Below are positions 21,865 to 35,478 of a DNA stretch of 64,000 bases, one piece after another. The stretch is from Adineta steineri. Taxonomy: Eukaryota > Rotifera > Eurotatoria > Adinetida > Adinetidae. The notes beneath the pieces were generated by a model. The model made no database searches. It was not told the origin of the DNA and saw nothing but the letters and a program-made list of their open reading frames with translations. Location: positions 1 through 64,000 of the forward strand of contig CAJNOI010000353.1 of assembly GCA_905250115.1 (NCBI GenBank), in the 5' to 3' direction. Made by a program: the position numbers and the translations under genes. Each line of letters opens with the position of its first letter. Position 1 is the stretch's first letter.

Positions 21865-22516
21865 TAAAAAAAGAGGAAAAATGTTAAATAAAAAAAATTT
21901 TATCTATCAAATTGTAAAAATTCAATGATTATCTAAGTGAGAAACTTAAATTTGTTTATGATATAATTTATTCTATTGATTCTCTTAAAGACTTATAAAT
22001 AGTCATTTGTATTATTTGAAAAATGTCATTGAGATAATCATTTTCTACTGATTTTTAATTTGAATCAATACATCTTATTATTCATGAAAGACTAATAGAC
22101 ATCTGATATTATTCTTGGTTACTTCTAATAAAATTGTGTAAGAACCTACTGTGGTTTTATAAATCTCTTGTTGATATTCATTCAGAATTGTTTAAAGTTA
22201 CAGTTACATGCGCGTGTACATACATACGTGAGCCAGATATATATATTTTCTGAGAGACAAAAAAAAGGCTCAGATAAATTTGAAGAAATAAAAAAGGCAG
22301 AACAGAAGACAAAAAAAGAAAGAAAATAAAGAGAACAAAATGAAAAAGAAAAGAAAAGAAACAAAGGAAGACAATTCTGTGTGTATGTTTAATATTGTTG
22401 GTAATATCGTCATGGATGATGCAATGAAAAGAAAAATTACGAACGAATATGATCTTATAGATGATATCCGAATAGAAAGAAAAAAACAGAATCATCAAAA
22501 CTGATTGTTGGTTTAA

Positions 22517-25500
22517 TTAGGCTACATAACTATACATTTTTCTAGAAAATAAAATAAAAGAAATCAATAAAAATATATAGATTTAGATTTAGATATAGAT
22601 TTACCTGTCGTCTGATAATCGTGATAAATAATCTCGTTCAATTAAACTTTCAATTCGTTTTTTAATAAAACCAGGACTAGGCATAAAACGTGCTTTTAAC
22701 TGATGAGTTACCTAAATTAATCATAATTTAAATTTTTATTTATAAATATATAGATAATAATAATTTCTTACTTCAGCAACTAATTGTGTATGTGGCATTT
22801 GTTTTCTTGTTTTCATTGTACGTACAATAGCTGCATCAATCTCATGTTTTCGATCATCTTCAACTTTATTTCGAGTTTCTTGTCGTTCAGGATCACTTTC
22901 AGTTTTAGCTGTTATAGGATTTATTTTTACACGATATAGTTTTGATGTAAAACAGTCATTAACAATAAATTTATCACTTGGTTGTATGTCTTTTGTTTTG
23001 GGTTCTTTAAGAAATATGCGTTGACTTGGTTTACCCATTGCTAATGGTAACAATGCACGTTGAAGATCTTTTTCAGTAATATCTGTTTCATGGTGGATTT
23101 CCTAAAGAAAATTAAGATATCGTATTTTAGATTAATAATGTTTACAATGTAATATAATTAAAGAGATATAAGTAGTTGGGCGAGAACTTTTATTATAATA
23201 AAAATTAATGATATTTTTGTTCGATACCTAGTGAACTGCGAAGTTGAAAACGTCAATTCCAATTCCAACTCCGACTCTGCCGTGTGTTATCGAGTTTTAT
23301 TATGATTCTCATCATTTTACAATTTCAAGAGATGAAGATTTATATTGAGTTAATTAAACTAATATCTCACAGATGTTTTTCAATGAAACAAATATTGCAA
23401 ATACTGTAGCAAGTATCTCTAGAAGATATCTGTGATATACGAATTAGAAGGTTTGAAAAAATGAATATCATACAGAGATGAGCAACTTCTACTCGTAGTT
23501 GGATTTCGTGATTTTTCCCAACTCTGATTTAATTCCTGTTGGTTTCATTTGTTATCAGAAGAAAAAGAAAAGTATAGAATCGTACTCAAGCAAACTCGAC
23601 CCATCAAATCGGAGTGGAGTGATGCACCCTCGAAGTTACTTATTTCTGATATTATAACTCGATATCTGATAGTAGTAAAAAAATTCTATTCATAAAATTA
23701 CTTCAAATGTCCAAGATTCTTTTGTATTAAATAACATTAAAATAACCATTTGATAAGTTGATACTTGTAATGTATGTTTGCGTTCTTTTGTCACTGTTGT
23801 TGTTGTAGTAGGTCGTAATTCTCCATCGGCATCATCCTCTTTTGGTTTACCAAAAAAAATCGATATTAAATCAGCTGAGCCTAAACTTGGCTGTAAAGTT
23901 AATTGTCTTCCACTATGTTTATTTAAATAAAATCGATGAAAACATTGATAAGCTTCTCGAACAACTGTTGGTAAATTGCATTGATTATTATTGTTTTGTG
24001 TTGGCCAAAATCCTGTTGTTAATACACGTACAAATAAATCAATACCATTTAAATTAAGCTATTCATAACAAAGAATAAAATAAAATATGAAAGGCTCAAT
24101 TAAATAACTTACTCGTTTTTGTGTAACATGTAAACGAAAATCATCTGCAGTTGAATTTGATAAAGTTATATCTTTAAACATTCCTTCTAATTTACATGTA
24201 AATTGACATCCACACTCAGTTTTTAATCTTGATATCATATTCTTTTCTGCATCATCTGATGCAGATTTATTTAATAATAAACGTTTAGCTAAATGTTGTT
24301 TATAATATCGTTCAAAAACATCTTTTTCTTCTAAATATCGAAATAACATCATTGCTTTATCAAGTACAACTTCAACTTCTTGATCACCAAGCTATTCGAA
24401 AAACGAAAAGCACAAAGATTCAAATATTTTATCAATTAATTTATTCGACATACCTCTTTACCACCCTTCTTTAGTTTATCATCAATAAATAATGATAAAT
24501 ATTCTGGACTACGTTGATTTAAATTAATGAAATGTTCAAAATCAGAATTGATACGTTTTTTAAATGCCTAAATTATTAAAAGAATACATATAGAAATTAA
24601 GTTTTCTTTAAAAATCTAACCTTATCATCATTGAATGCGTTTTTAAGAAAAAAATCAAATGTATCTTTTAAATCAAGTAAACTCTACAAAATAAAATAAG
24701 AAAAGTTATTAAAATCAAACTAAAGAAAAATATTCACCTGAATATAAGTAATAGCACTTTTTCCTTCATCTGCATTTTCTGTAACAAGTGTACGTCCTTG
24801 TTCACGTAAATAACTACTCATACAATCAGCAATTGTTAAATGACCATTGGGTACACGTTCAAATAGTTTATACATTGTTGCAAGATCATCACATTTACTA
24901 AATTTGAGCATAGAATAAACACCAGAATTTTCCATGTCAACAATTGTTTTTAGATGTTTTGTTATTAATTCTTCTTCTAATACTCGTATTATTCGTTCTT
25001 CAGTTGATTTATCAAGATAATGGACGGCTCGTTCTGCTTCTTCACCAATACGTGCAGCTACTTTATGTATATATACAGATGCACTATTTTCAGCTAATAG
25101 TTTTTGACTTTCAAGCTAAAAAAATAATTTATTAAAAAAAGTATATAGAGAAAAATAAATAGAAAGGACATACTCGATAGAATTCAGCTGATTGCAATAA
25201 AAATGGTGTTTCAAAATCATCGGCATATACCAAACGACTATCAATACCTAAACTCATCAACATCTGACAAGCATTTTTCACTGCACTCCTAGAGATAAAT
25301 AAAATAACAATGTATATTTAGTTTATTAATATAATTTATATCAATATGTTTTCTTTAAGTATGTATCAAATAAGTATAGTAGACAAAAATATAATAGTTT
25401 CTTTATTTTTAATGAAAACAGTAAAAGCTTTCGCTTTAATACTACATTATTTAGTGAAGCAAACATTTTGTTACAGTCATAGAAATACTATAAGAAACGA

Positions 25501-27019
25501 ATTAGATCAACCACGTAAATCTTTTAACCCAAAAATATTACAATCAATTATGTTCATTAACTTTTTATAGAATGACAGTAATATTTATAATTAGATGATT
25601 TTTCTTCGTTAAAAAACAATATTAAATTTATATTATTCTATTTTATTGATATTAAAAACTGGGTGAGTGTGTCACTGTTAGATAAATATAATACACACAC
25701 CCACGTCCGCCCACATTCTTTCAATGTGAGTAAGATAAAATAGGCCACAAAAAATCTTTATGACATAGATAACGGACTTTATTATTATTATTTTAATTTT
25801 TCAATCGTCTACACTAAAATAAATTTCGTTTATTTTAACAGTATCGTACATCATATATAATTAATCCTTACAGACATAATCTATATGAGGCTGAATCTCT
25901 CACGTCTATATTCATATGAAACTATGAATCTTAATTTCAACAATGTTAAACATTTGATAATCTTTTGTATTTGACATTTTCTAAAGCTTACTTTTCAATA
26001 ATTTCCCCACGTCTTTCTTTAGCTACCATATCAAGTAATGTTTGTCTTAAATGATCTCGTACAGCTGGATATCGAACAACATTATCACGAAATAATATAA
26101 CACCCAAATTATAAACTGGTTCAAGTTTTTGTCCACTAACATATACACGATCCATATACATAAGTATATCACGTATCATAATCATTGCTGTTCGATGATC
26201 ATTCCATGCTGCATTTAGTGTTGTTAAAAAATTATTATTTAATGAATCAATAACATCTTGTCTGACCTATTTAGGAAAAAAAACGAAATAAAATATATTT
26301 TTTCAATTATTAAATATCATACTTTTTGTACAAGATGTTCTATAACAACTTCACGTGTTCCAGTATAAAGTCTTTCTCCATGTTTATGCAGCACCATTGT
26401 ATATGCATTTCGATAAAGTTCTTCAAAACTTAAACCACTATTATTTTTTTTTTGAATTTCTTGAATAGCTGCTTTTAATGATTTTGTCCATATATCATTT
26501 ACGTAGTGATCGTCCATTGTCGTCTAAGAAAATGAAATTAATATCATTTTATATAGAATAATAACTCATTCAAATATATTTTATAAATCATATAGATTAT
26601 ACTTACACGTGTAGATGCAAGGAAAGCTAAATTTTGTTGTGAAAGTTTAACTCGACCACCATTAGAGTTTCCTAACGGATTAATAAACGGACGGTTATTT
26701 AGATGTGACATATGACTATGAGTATTCATTGTATATCTCAACGTCCTTCTCGTAGTTACTTTTTTCCTCTTACTAACATACAAACATTGTCAACTAAAAG
26801 TGCGAAAATCAGCAACATCATCATGAGAGAACGAAAAAAAAAAAAAAAAAAAAAAAAGAAAAGCAAATGTCTGACTGGTAGAAAGACTAAAAAAGGTAAC
26901 GCAGCTGAATCTATTGAATATTTGATATAATTAAAATATTAAAATTTACTTACAAAAAATTGACGAATACGCATTTTTTTATTCTTATCGTCCACGCTGT
27001 TGTTTGATGTCCTACTCAT
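22517..27019 (-). CDS. CUL3: Cullin-3, scaffold of CRL3 ubiquitin ligases
   Basis: About 14 exons on the minus strand. The ATG at 27019 begins [21 protein letters not shown], matching the CUL3 N terminus (KMRIR). Then come [66 protein letters not shown] and the cullin-homology run [18 protein letters not shown] / [16 protein letters not shown]. The C-terminal winged helix includes [20 protein letters not shown] and [12 protein letters not shown], with the neddylation lysine in MKTRK. A tiny last exon gives KMYSYVA before the stop at 22519-22517. CUL3 binds BTB adaptors at its N terminus and RBX1 at its C terminus. Two introns are long (about 23105-23700 and 25291-25990). An unpaired acceptor (27023-27024) lies 3 nt before the start codon. 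Confidence 0.95.
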
Positions 27020-29664
27020 AGTCTAACAAAATAGGTAAATGCTAAAACAAGAAAAATAATTTATTAGATATAATTAAACAATAAGAATAATTTGTTTTTC
27101 TATATCAGTATAATCTTTCGGAAAAAAAACAACGATAATCTTAAATCATTTTTAACAATATATGGAAAAAACCAACTTGACTACTTTATATCTCATATTA
27201 CAGATATATTTATCAATTCTACCATATATGGAATTTTAAAATCATGACAAGAATTTCTTCAATCGAAATAGTTATTACTAATTACACATTAAAGTGACGC
27301 AAGACAACTACGTTTATAAATATACGGGAGAAAATAAAAATGAAACTATCTTATCGAATACCTTACAACAACATATGAAATATTATGAAACATCAGTTTA
27401 TACTAAGCATCTACTCGTATAGAATCTAAAACTGAACAATAAACCAAGTATGATATTCTATTTTAGCAACGAGAAAAATGTGGAAGTCATATGTTCTTTT
27501 TTTACATATTTAAAAAGTTGACAAATAATCTATTCTATGCTGAAATTTTCATATTTAAATCTAAATACAGAACGAAAAGATCGTTTTTCTATCAATTTGA
27601 ATGTATGTATAATCATGTTATTTATTTAACTAAGTAAAATTTTACAATGTAATTATTATATTAGATGAACATATTTTAAATTATTTTTCTTATAAAAATT
27701 AATCAATAAGTTACGAAAACTAAATACAAATGATTACTATTAAATATTCGATAAATAAATCATACCTTTCAATATATACTTGAAGATATGTTAAATAAGA
27801 ACTAAGAAATTCTAACAAAATTATCCACTCTTATATAATTAATTCTAAATTATTATCATTATCATACCAAATCGACATTTTTAGAATGAGTTTTTCTAAT
27901 ATTAACTATATGATTAAAGTAAATCACTTAATATTGATTTCAATGAAACATATACAAAATTGTCTAGAAGAAAAAAAAACACGACAATAAAATGAATCTT
28001 TATTTATTCAAGCGCTAAATAGAAGATTTATTTTCAACTAAAGATAATAATGATTGATAAAAAAGAATTATCTATCTTAGTAATAAAAAAATTTGTATAT
28101 TGACAGTTTATTAAAATTTATTGACAATCTGATTATTTTTTTAAAGACATGATATATCTAATAAGATTTCTTATTCGATAGAAAAAGAAATAAATTTTGA
28201 CTATTCAGTTAGAGTCATTTGAATTTAATCTCGTTTAATTCTCATAAACAGTTGGTGAAAGGTAATTTTTATTTTTTTTTCTAGAATATAGATGAAAAAT
28301 AACGAAAGAGATATGATTCATCTTTTTTTTGATTAGTGCATAAATGCATTGATCAATATTTCTAACACAACATGTAGAAAAGAAAACAAAAAGTTCTTGG
28401 CACGCGTTAAAAGAAAATAATCATATTATCAGAGAGGCACATAAGATCCAGTAAGATAAAATATATATTGGTTATAATAAGAACGAATCAAACAAATCTA
28501 TGTTGATCAATGATAGTGTGTGTTCTCTTCAAAATTGAAAATCAATGCCTTTAGGGAAAATATTGATGCTACACACACACCCACACCGGAAATTATCAGT
28601 CTTATCTAATCTTTCAAGATATATGTTATATATTGTATCTCTTTTTTTAAACTGAGCGTTATAGGATATTTCAGTGTATATAAGTTGACATTTTTTTAAA
28701 CATAGACAAACTGTTATATACTTCGAATAAAATGATATATAATGAAAGTTTTACTATTATACTATCTGTATCAGAGACTCTGTATTGTATACATTTTTTA
28801 TTTTATAATGTAAATCAATGTAATTCGAATCCTGTTAAACTTTAAAAAAACGTTATTTTATAAGACAGAGAGAAGATAAAATGAAATGATATTCATGTCG
28901 TTGCAGTAGATGTCGTACATTAAATATATCCTGTGTGTACTTGTCATTCGACAGAAAGATAGGATATCTAGGAAATAGAAATCATACTTCTTATATAACT
29001 ATATGTAATCTAATGAATAGAAATATGATAAGAAAAAACTAAGTAAATGAGATATCGAATGAAAGAAAGTAAAACTGTTAATTATATTTTTGCACTGATC
29101 ATAGATTAGAGCATCATCAAAGTACACATCAACCTATGACACTTAAATTGATAATATCTATTTTCATAGATTATCGATGATCATAGATCATAACCTAGAC
29201 AAGCAGTAAGATTCAAAATCATCAAGATCCAATTCTTTTCCCGACTATAGAAGATTTTTAATGTTAATAGAGCTATATTAAACATCGTTTGTTTTCAAGT
29301 TAGACTACATAACTGTTATTTTGAAATAAAAATAAGTCTAAAAAACATTCAAATAGAAGAATTGCTGTATCATCTATCTTGACCAGACACTAGAGACTCT
29401 CTTGAAAAACCAATGATTCACATATATGTATTATATTGTATTATTAAATTAATTAATATTCATTCTTTTGAATACTAGAGTATTAGATAATAATTTTTCT
29501 TTGAAATGCCTTCAATTTCTTTTGATTTTTTAAAATTCTCAAAGTTTTTCTATAGATGTCGCTCAATACATTAGAAATTGCATTGATCAATGTACGAAAA
29601 CCAATCATATAAATAAAACGTTATTTTCTTTTGTTCATTTATTTTTTAGTTTACGTTTTAAAAG
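27020..29664. other. Divergent intergenic region (CUL3 / BOP1)
   Basis: 2.6 kb of strongly AT-rich DNA between divergent genes, with no open frame of interest. It includes a short CA/CCCACA tract near 28572-28588. A T-rich acceptor (AG at 29648-29649) lies 15 nt before the BOP1 ATG. Promoters for both genes should be here, but I recognise no specific element. Confidence 0.5.
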
Positions 29665-31674
29665 ATGACATCAATAAAACGAAAAAACTCATTGATAGAA
29701 AATGATGAAATTGATTCCGATGAAGAAGTACCATCAAATACAATTGGAGAAAATGTACCATTAAAATGGTATGAAAACCATGAACATATTGGTTATGATT
29801 TAGAAGCTAAAAAAATTGCTAAACCAGTATCAGCTGGTAAATCAGATGAAATCGATGAATTTCTTGAAAAAATGGAAAATGCTGATTATTGGCGTACTGT
29901 TTATGATGATTTAACTGGACAAAACGTAACACTAACAAATGAAGATATAGCTGTAATTCAACAAATAAAAAATGCTCAAACATATCCAGATGATCATGTT
30001 TATGAACCATGGGTAGATACATTTTCATCTGAAGTAATGATACATCCAATATTAAATACACCAGAATCTAAAGCATCATTTATTCCATCAAAATGGGAAC
30101 GATTAAAAGTTGGAAAATATTTACATGCTATTAAAATGGGTTGGATTAAACCAGCACCACCAAAAGAAGATCCACTTTCATCAAATAGCTATGATTTATG
30201 GTCGGATGAAACAAGAACGAATTTACCACGTTCAAATATTCCAGCACCTAAACTTGAATTACCTGGTCATCATGAATCTTATAATCCATCTTATGAATAT
30301 TTACTTGATGATGCTGAAGTTGAAGCATTAAAAGCTAAAATGGAATCAGATTTTGATGAAAATGAACGTGCAACAAAAACAATCTTTATACCAAAGAAAT
30401 ATCCTAGTCTTCGACAAGTACCTGCTTATGATCAATTTGTTTATGAACGTTTTCAACGTTGTCTTGATCTTTATCTATGTCCAAGACAAAAACGTTTGAA
30501 AGCAAATATTAAAGATATTAATGATCTTATACCTGATAAACCAAAACCACAAGATTTACATCCATATCCATTAGTTCAATCATTAATATATGAAGGACAT
30601 AAAAATATCATACGTTGTTTAACATGTCATACATCTGGACAATGGTTAGCAAGTGGAAGTGATGATTGTACGGTTAGAATATGGGAAATAGCAACAACAA
30701 GATGTATGAATGTATTTACATTTGAAAAACCTATTGTTTCGATTCAATGGAATCCTGTTTTATCATTATTAACTGTTGCAACAGGATCACAAATTGTTAT
30801 GATTAATCCAAGATTAGGTAAGATAATAATTATATAAGAATTTTCTATTTTTTCATATTAAAATGTTTTTTTTCTAGGTGAAAATGCTAAAGTGTTATTT
30901 ACTGATGAATTTATTAAACAATTAGCATATGAATCATCATCAGCAGCAACTGATGATTGTCAATGGGTTAAAACATCGGATGAAAATGATAAATATATTC
31001 GTTTAACAATTACACATTCAATGCCAATACGTCAAATTGAATGGCAAGCACGTGGTGATTATTTAGCATGTATTTTAGCACCACGTTCAGATCAATCACA
31101 ATCAAAATCTATATTAATTCATCATTTATCTAAAGGACGTTCACAATATCCATTTAAACAATTAAAAGGTGCTGTACAACATGTACGTTTTCATCCAACA
31201 AAACCAATATTTATCATAGCAACACAACATTCAATAAAAATTTATCATTTATTAAAACAACAATTAATTAAACGTCTTTATGTTAACACAAAATGGATAT
31301 CATCTATTGATATACATCCATTAGGTGATAATATTATATGTGGTGGTTACGATTCCAAAATCAATTGGTTTGATTTAGATTTATCTGTTAAACCATATGA
31401 AACATATCGTTATCATAAACGTGCTATACGTTGTATACGTTATCATACAAGATTACCATTATTTGCTTCTACGAGTGATGATGGTACATGTATTATTTCA
31501 CATTGTTCAGTTTATTCTGATCTATTAAAGAATCCACTTATTGTACCAGTTAAAATTTTACGTGGACATCAAATAATTAATGATTTATCTATATTAGATT
31601 GTTTATTTCATCCAACACAACCATGGATATTTACATCAGGTGCCGATTCAACCATACGGTTATTTACAAATTAA
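29665..31674 (+). CDS. BOP1: Ribosome biogenesis protein BOP1 (WD-repeat, PeBoW complex)
   Basis: Two exons (29665-30817 and 30878-31674) join in frame across a 60-nt intron to give about 648 residues. The acidic N terminus ([15 protein letters not shown]) leads into the BOP1 N-terminal domain: [41 protein letters not shown]-like and [22 protein letters not shown], then [25 protein letters not shown]-type sequence. WD repeats follow ([31 protein letters not shown] and the C-terminal propeller ending [12 protein letters not shown]). BOP1 acts with PES1 and WDR12 in processing of 28S/5.8S rRNA and 60S assembly in the nucleolus. Only one intron, unlike most neighbours. Confidence 0.95.
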
Positions 31675-33106
31675 TTATATTTTTTTTCTTTTGTTTGTTT
31701 GTTTGTTTTATAATCATACAAAAAAAAGAAAACGAAAGAAAACAAAATATGAAAGATAAAAAAAAACAAAATTTCTGTTGTTAACAAATTGATTGTTTTT
31801 TGTTTGTTTGTTTTAGATATTTTTTAATGATATCGTAAGATAAGAATTGCATACTATGGACTTTGACTGTACTTGTTGTAGGTATCAGCAAGAGTATGTT
31901 CCTTTCTCTTTTTTTTTTCATTTATTTGTTGACAATCAACACACTTCATAATAAAATTGGTGTCATGGTCGGATGATTGATAAACGAGTGTATTGTTAGT
32001 TGAATGTACAAATGCTCATTACTTGACACTTTTATTCATTCTTTCAATGTTCATTTATGTCATTGTCAATCATATCGTTTTATCTGATTCGAATTATTCT
32101 AATGATTGACAGTCACCTAGAACTATCACTTTTTTTTGCTATTGAATAAAAAAAATCAATGTTAATATTTTCTTGATTTATAGAATCTCTCGTTTTTTTT
32201 ACATTTGATTTAGTATTTAAATGATAATATTGATTCATTTAGTTATATATTGATAGAGAAAGATTACATAAAATAGACTGTACATAAATATAAACTATTG
32301 TTATTAGAGAGTAGTAGAGGAGAAGATGATAATAATGATTGCTGCTATATTATTCACACCGCGAAGCGGTAACTCGAGCACAAACAGTAGTAACAGAAAC
32401 GAGCAAGAAAAGAAAGAAAAGAAGAATAGCGGAAGAAAACGAGTGGGTGTTCGTATAAAGAAAAAGAAGAAAACTGTCGATCGTCACAGAAAAATCATGT
32501 AAGTAAAAAAGAAGATGAGAAAAGGAAAGAGAAAAGAGATGATAAGTTCAAGACCCTATCGTTCGCATCGATGTATTTCCACAAAGAGAAAGAGGAAGAA
32601 TCAAGTGTGCATAGAGGGAATGCATGGTTTTGCTCGTTCGTTCTTTTCTCCTTTCTCTATCTCTCAAGGTTGTTGTCATCATCATTGGTCGTGTATTAAG
32701 AAAAAAGTCAATACAACCCCATCTTATTTCTTCTTTTGTTCTCATCGTATTTAAAACTAATATACGAATATTTTTTTTCTTCGATTTTATACGATTGAAA
32801 AAGAAAGTGAAAGTATTTTTTTTTCAATTAAAAAAATATCGACTTATTCTACGAGATACGTTAAAGAATAGAATGATGATAGTGGTAGCGATAGTAGCTT
32901 TTTGCCATAAGCATTTGAGTATACATGCATAGTTGCTCTTGCTCGCCTACCTATGTCATTTGTTCGAAATCAGTGAAGCATGATACATATGAAGAAGGTG
33001 TCTCTTTTCTTCTTCGTTCTCTCTATCATGATCGTCGTCCTATTCGTTGCTGCCTTCTTTTCTTCTTCTTCTACATGTTCGCTGTCTCGAAGAAAATACA
33101 TTACAC

Positions 33107-33148
33107 GACGATGATGATGATGATGATAATAATAATGATGATGATGAC
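33107..33148 (+). repeat. GAT/AAT trinucleotide microsatellite
   Basis: A run of GATGAT... interrupted by AATAATAAT, about 42 nt. Confidence 0.85.
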
Positions 33149-33822
33149 TATGAATGGTGAGTACCAGTGACACGATGATTTCAAGAAAACAAAGATGATT
33201 GGTTATAATAGTCGAAATATATAAACATCTTCATTTGACAATTGATAATTTGAAATAATTTAGTTTGAGATTTGTCTGTTTTTCTTTTTCATTTTTTTTT
33301 AAAGATGTCATTTTCATTAAGCGAGCTTTGACAAATAGTAGCATGCTGCCTGTTTGTTTTCTTCTCCCTATAGTGTTCCTCATTCTTGCTTTTCTTTTCT
33401 TTTCTTTTCTCATACACTCTTTTACTCAGTCACTTCTCTCTTTCTCGCTCTCTTCATCCTTTGTTGAAACGAACACACCGTGGCAGCAAAAAGTTTTACG
33501 TATTATTAACACATCACTCTTTTTTTCCTTTCTGTTCGTGTATGAATGTATGCGTGTGTATATGGCATTTTTTTTCTTCTGTCATCAACATTGTTTAAAT
33601 TACGTTACTGTTTATTCGTTTGTAAGAGACAATTTCTTTCTTGTTCATGAATGTATAAAAAAACAGAAAAAAAACTCTAAATGCATCCATATATATACAT
33701 ACATATACATATATATATATATATATTGTATGCACATAGTTTTTTAAACATTCATTCAGAGGAAAGAACGAAGAAAAAGAAAAAAAATCCTTGGTAGTCC
33801 AGGTCAGACTAGTGCCGAAACA

Positions 33823-33859
33823 CTATCTATCTATCTTTCTTTCTATCTATCCATCTATC
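33823..33859 (+). repeat. CTAT/CTTT tetranucleotide microsatellite
   Basis: Imperfect (CTAT)n with CTTT and CCAT variants. Confidence 0.8.
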
Positions 33860-33945
33860 GCTCTGTTTACATACGAGTGATGGTGTCGGGTTTCTTCATC
33901 GTTTCTCCTCCTTCTCATAACATAGATAGATAGATCTTTTGCAGT

Positions 33946-34003
33946 ACAATGATAATGACGATGATGATAATGATGATGATGATCATCATCATCGTCATCA
34001 TTG
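33946..34003. repeat. GAT/ATC imperfect palindrome (hairpin-forming)
   Basis: A perfect 22-nt palindrome (33972-33993, centre GATGATCATC) lies inside a longer imperfect inverted arrangement of GAT on the left and ATC on the right. It could extrude as a hairpin. Confidence 0.75.
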
Positions 34004-34275
34004 TTTCTATATACAATGTGTATCAAATTATACTTGTACAAGTAGTAATTCTTGATAGATCATATTGTTTGATGGTGCCTACTTGATCCACTTTTCTTGT
34101 CCGCTACTTCTTACACTTGAACAAGCACACTCTATTGTCGTCACAGCATCGAACAACAAGTATTGTCTTCATTGTATTGTCCCTCGAGACGCACGCTCTT
34201 TCTCCTTTTTTTTCTATTTGAGCCAACATATACTTCGAGTGAGTGCTCTGCTTGGTCAACTGTGCTCGCTATGTC

Positions 34276-34302
34276 ACTCTCTCTCTCTCGCTCGCTCGCT
34301 CG
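34276..34302 (+). repeat. CT / CTCG simple repeat
   Basis: (CT)n passing into (CTCG)n, in the pyrimidine-rich BCL9 upstream region. Confidence 0.8.
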
Positions 34303-35478
34303 TTTTCGCTCTTGTGCTGCATACCTTAGGGAGCATGGCGGCACCTCATCATTGTTTCATGCTTACATGCATTGCGAATACACGCGCGCAACAGACACAT
34401 CCGGAAATGAACACGTTATGAAAGAAAAGAATTTTTTTTTTCTACTTTTGACTTTTTTCTTTGTATCATATTTTGACTTTCTTTTCAGTGTCCAGCTGCT
34501 ATTCATCAGTAATTCATTGCATGAGTTTTTTTTATATACGTTTTAGTATGTTTATTCATCTCGAAAAATTATATACAATGATGATTATTGTTTTATTTAG
34601 ATGCAATATTGCAATTGTAGCAATAGAATGGATTCTTTCTTCCTTTCTTTCTGACTGTCTTTCTCTTTCGCTTTCTTTCTTTGTTTCATTTGATTATTCT
34701 TCTATAGTGTCAGTAATATTGCTTCTGCATCTCTAGGAAAAAAGCTTTATGATGAGAACATAGAGCAGCAGAAGAAGAAGAAGAATGTTTTCCATCTTTT
34801 GCTCTTTCGCGTTCGGTGGTGCTCTCTCGGTTCTTTGCCTAGGCAAAGAAAGAAACGACAAGAACGATAAAAGAAAAAAAACGAAGGAAAATGGAGACAT
34901 CTCAGCGCGCGCGTACGGGAAGGAGCACAGTAGGCCATAGTAGAGATGTTGTTTTTTACGCATCTGTTATTGTTGTTGTTATTCTTGTTCGCCTTTCGCG
35001 TGATGCAGGCCGTCGATGCTGCTTCTTCTTTGCTGTTCGTGTAGCATGCTCGAAGCATGAATGATGTTCAATGCACTCGTGCACACACATATACGCTCGT
35101 TCTTCTTCTTCTTCTCCTTCTCTTTTCCTCTTTCTCTTTACTTTTCAGTTTGAACAGTTGTTCTATGTGGTTGGCAAACGAGCACGATGAATGGAAGGAG
35201 AGAGAGAGAGTGAAGGACCGCGTACGATCGGACGGCAGATTGAATGTAGGAAAGAGAAGGAGAGAGAGAGCTAACCCGTTATTTGTTCTTTTTTGACATT
35301 CTTCTTCTCCTCCCATGATGTACGTACGTGAACGAGATGTAGTGAACGTGTCGCATGCGAACGCACTTTTGCTTGTTTGGCGTCAACAAAGACGAGAGAA
35401 AAAAAAATCTTGTCTTTTGTGTTAAACTTCAATGTTTATTTCAGATCGAATAATAACAAATGCATAGGACCAATACGA

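Larger units (their letters stand above)
21326..22516. other. Intergenic region containing the assembly gap
   Basis: AT-rich DNA between convergent genes. It holds the 3' flank of the receptor gene, the N gap, and purine-rich sequence (22255-22370) that creates long but low-complexity open frames on the minus strand. I see no gene here. Confidence 0.5.
31675..35443. other. 3.8-kb intergenic / BCL9 upstream region rich in simple sequence
   Basis: After the BOP1 3' end the composition changes. From about 32300 there are alternating purine-rich and pyrimidine-rich blocks, more CpG and GC than elsewhere, and several microsatellites. The numerous open frames on both strands are simple-sequence translations (poly-Phe/Ser, Lys/Glu/Arg) and I do not accept them as genes. 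The region ends at a good acceptor (TTTATTTCAG, AG at 35442-35443) just before the first BCL9 coding exon. I infer promoter and 5'UTR exon(s) or intron of BCL9. Confidence 0.5.

Noticed and set aside
25346-25570. 74-codon + strand frame in a CUL3 intron
   Set aside because: No recognisable motif, antisense to a gene inside a long AT-rich intron; consistent with chance.
25680-28590. CACACCCAC-type tracts (about 25692-25712 and 28572-28588) reminiscent of bdelloid telomeric TGTGGG repeats
   Set aside because: Only one or two imperfect copies each, within CA-rich simple sequence; no array and no terminal element nearby.
32515-35316. Many overlapping open frames of 60-127 codons on both strands
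   Set aside because: They translate simple purine or pyrimidine tracts into poly-Phe/Ser or Lys/Arg/Glu strings, overlap one another in all frames and have no family features.
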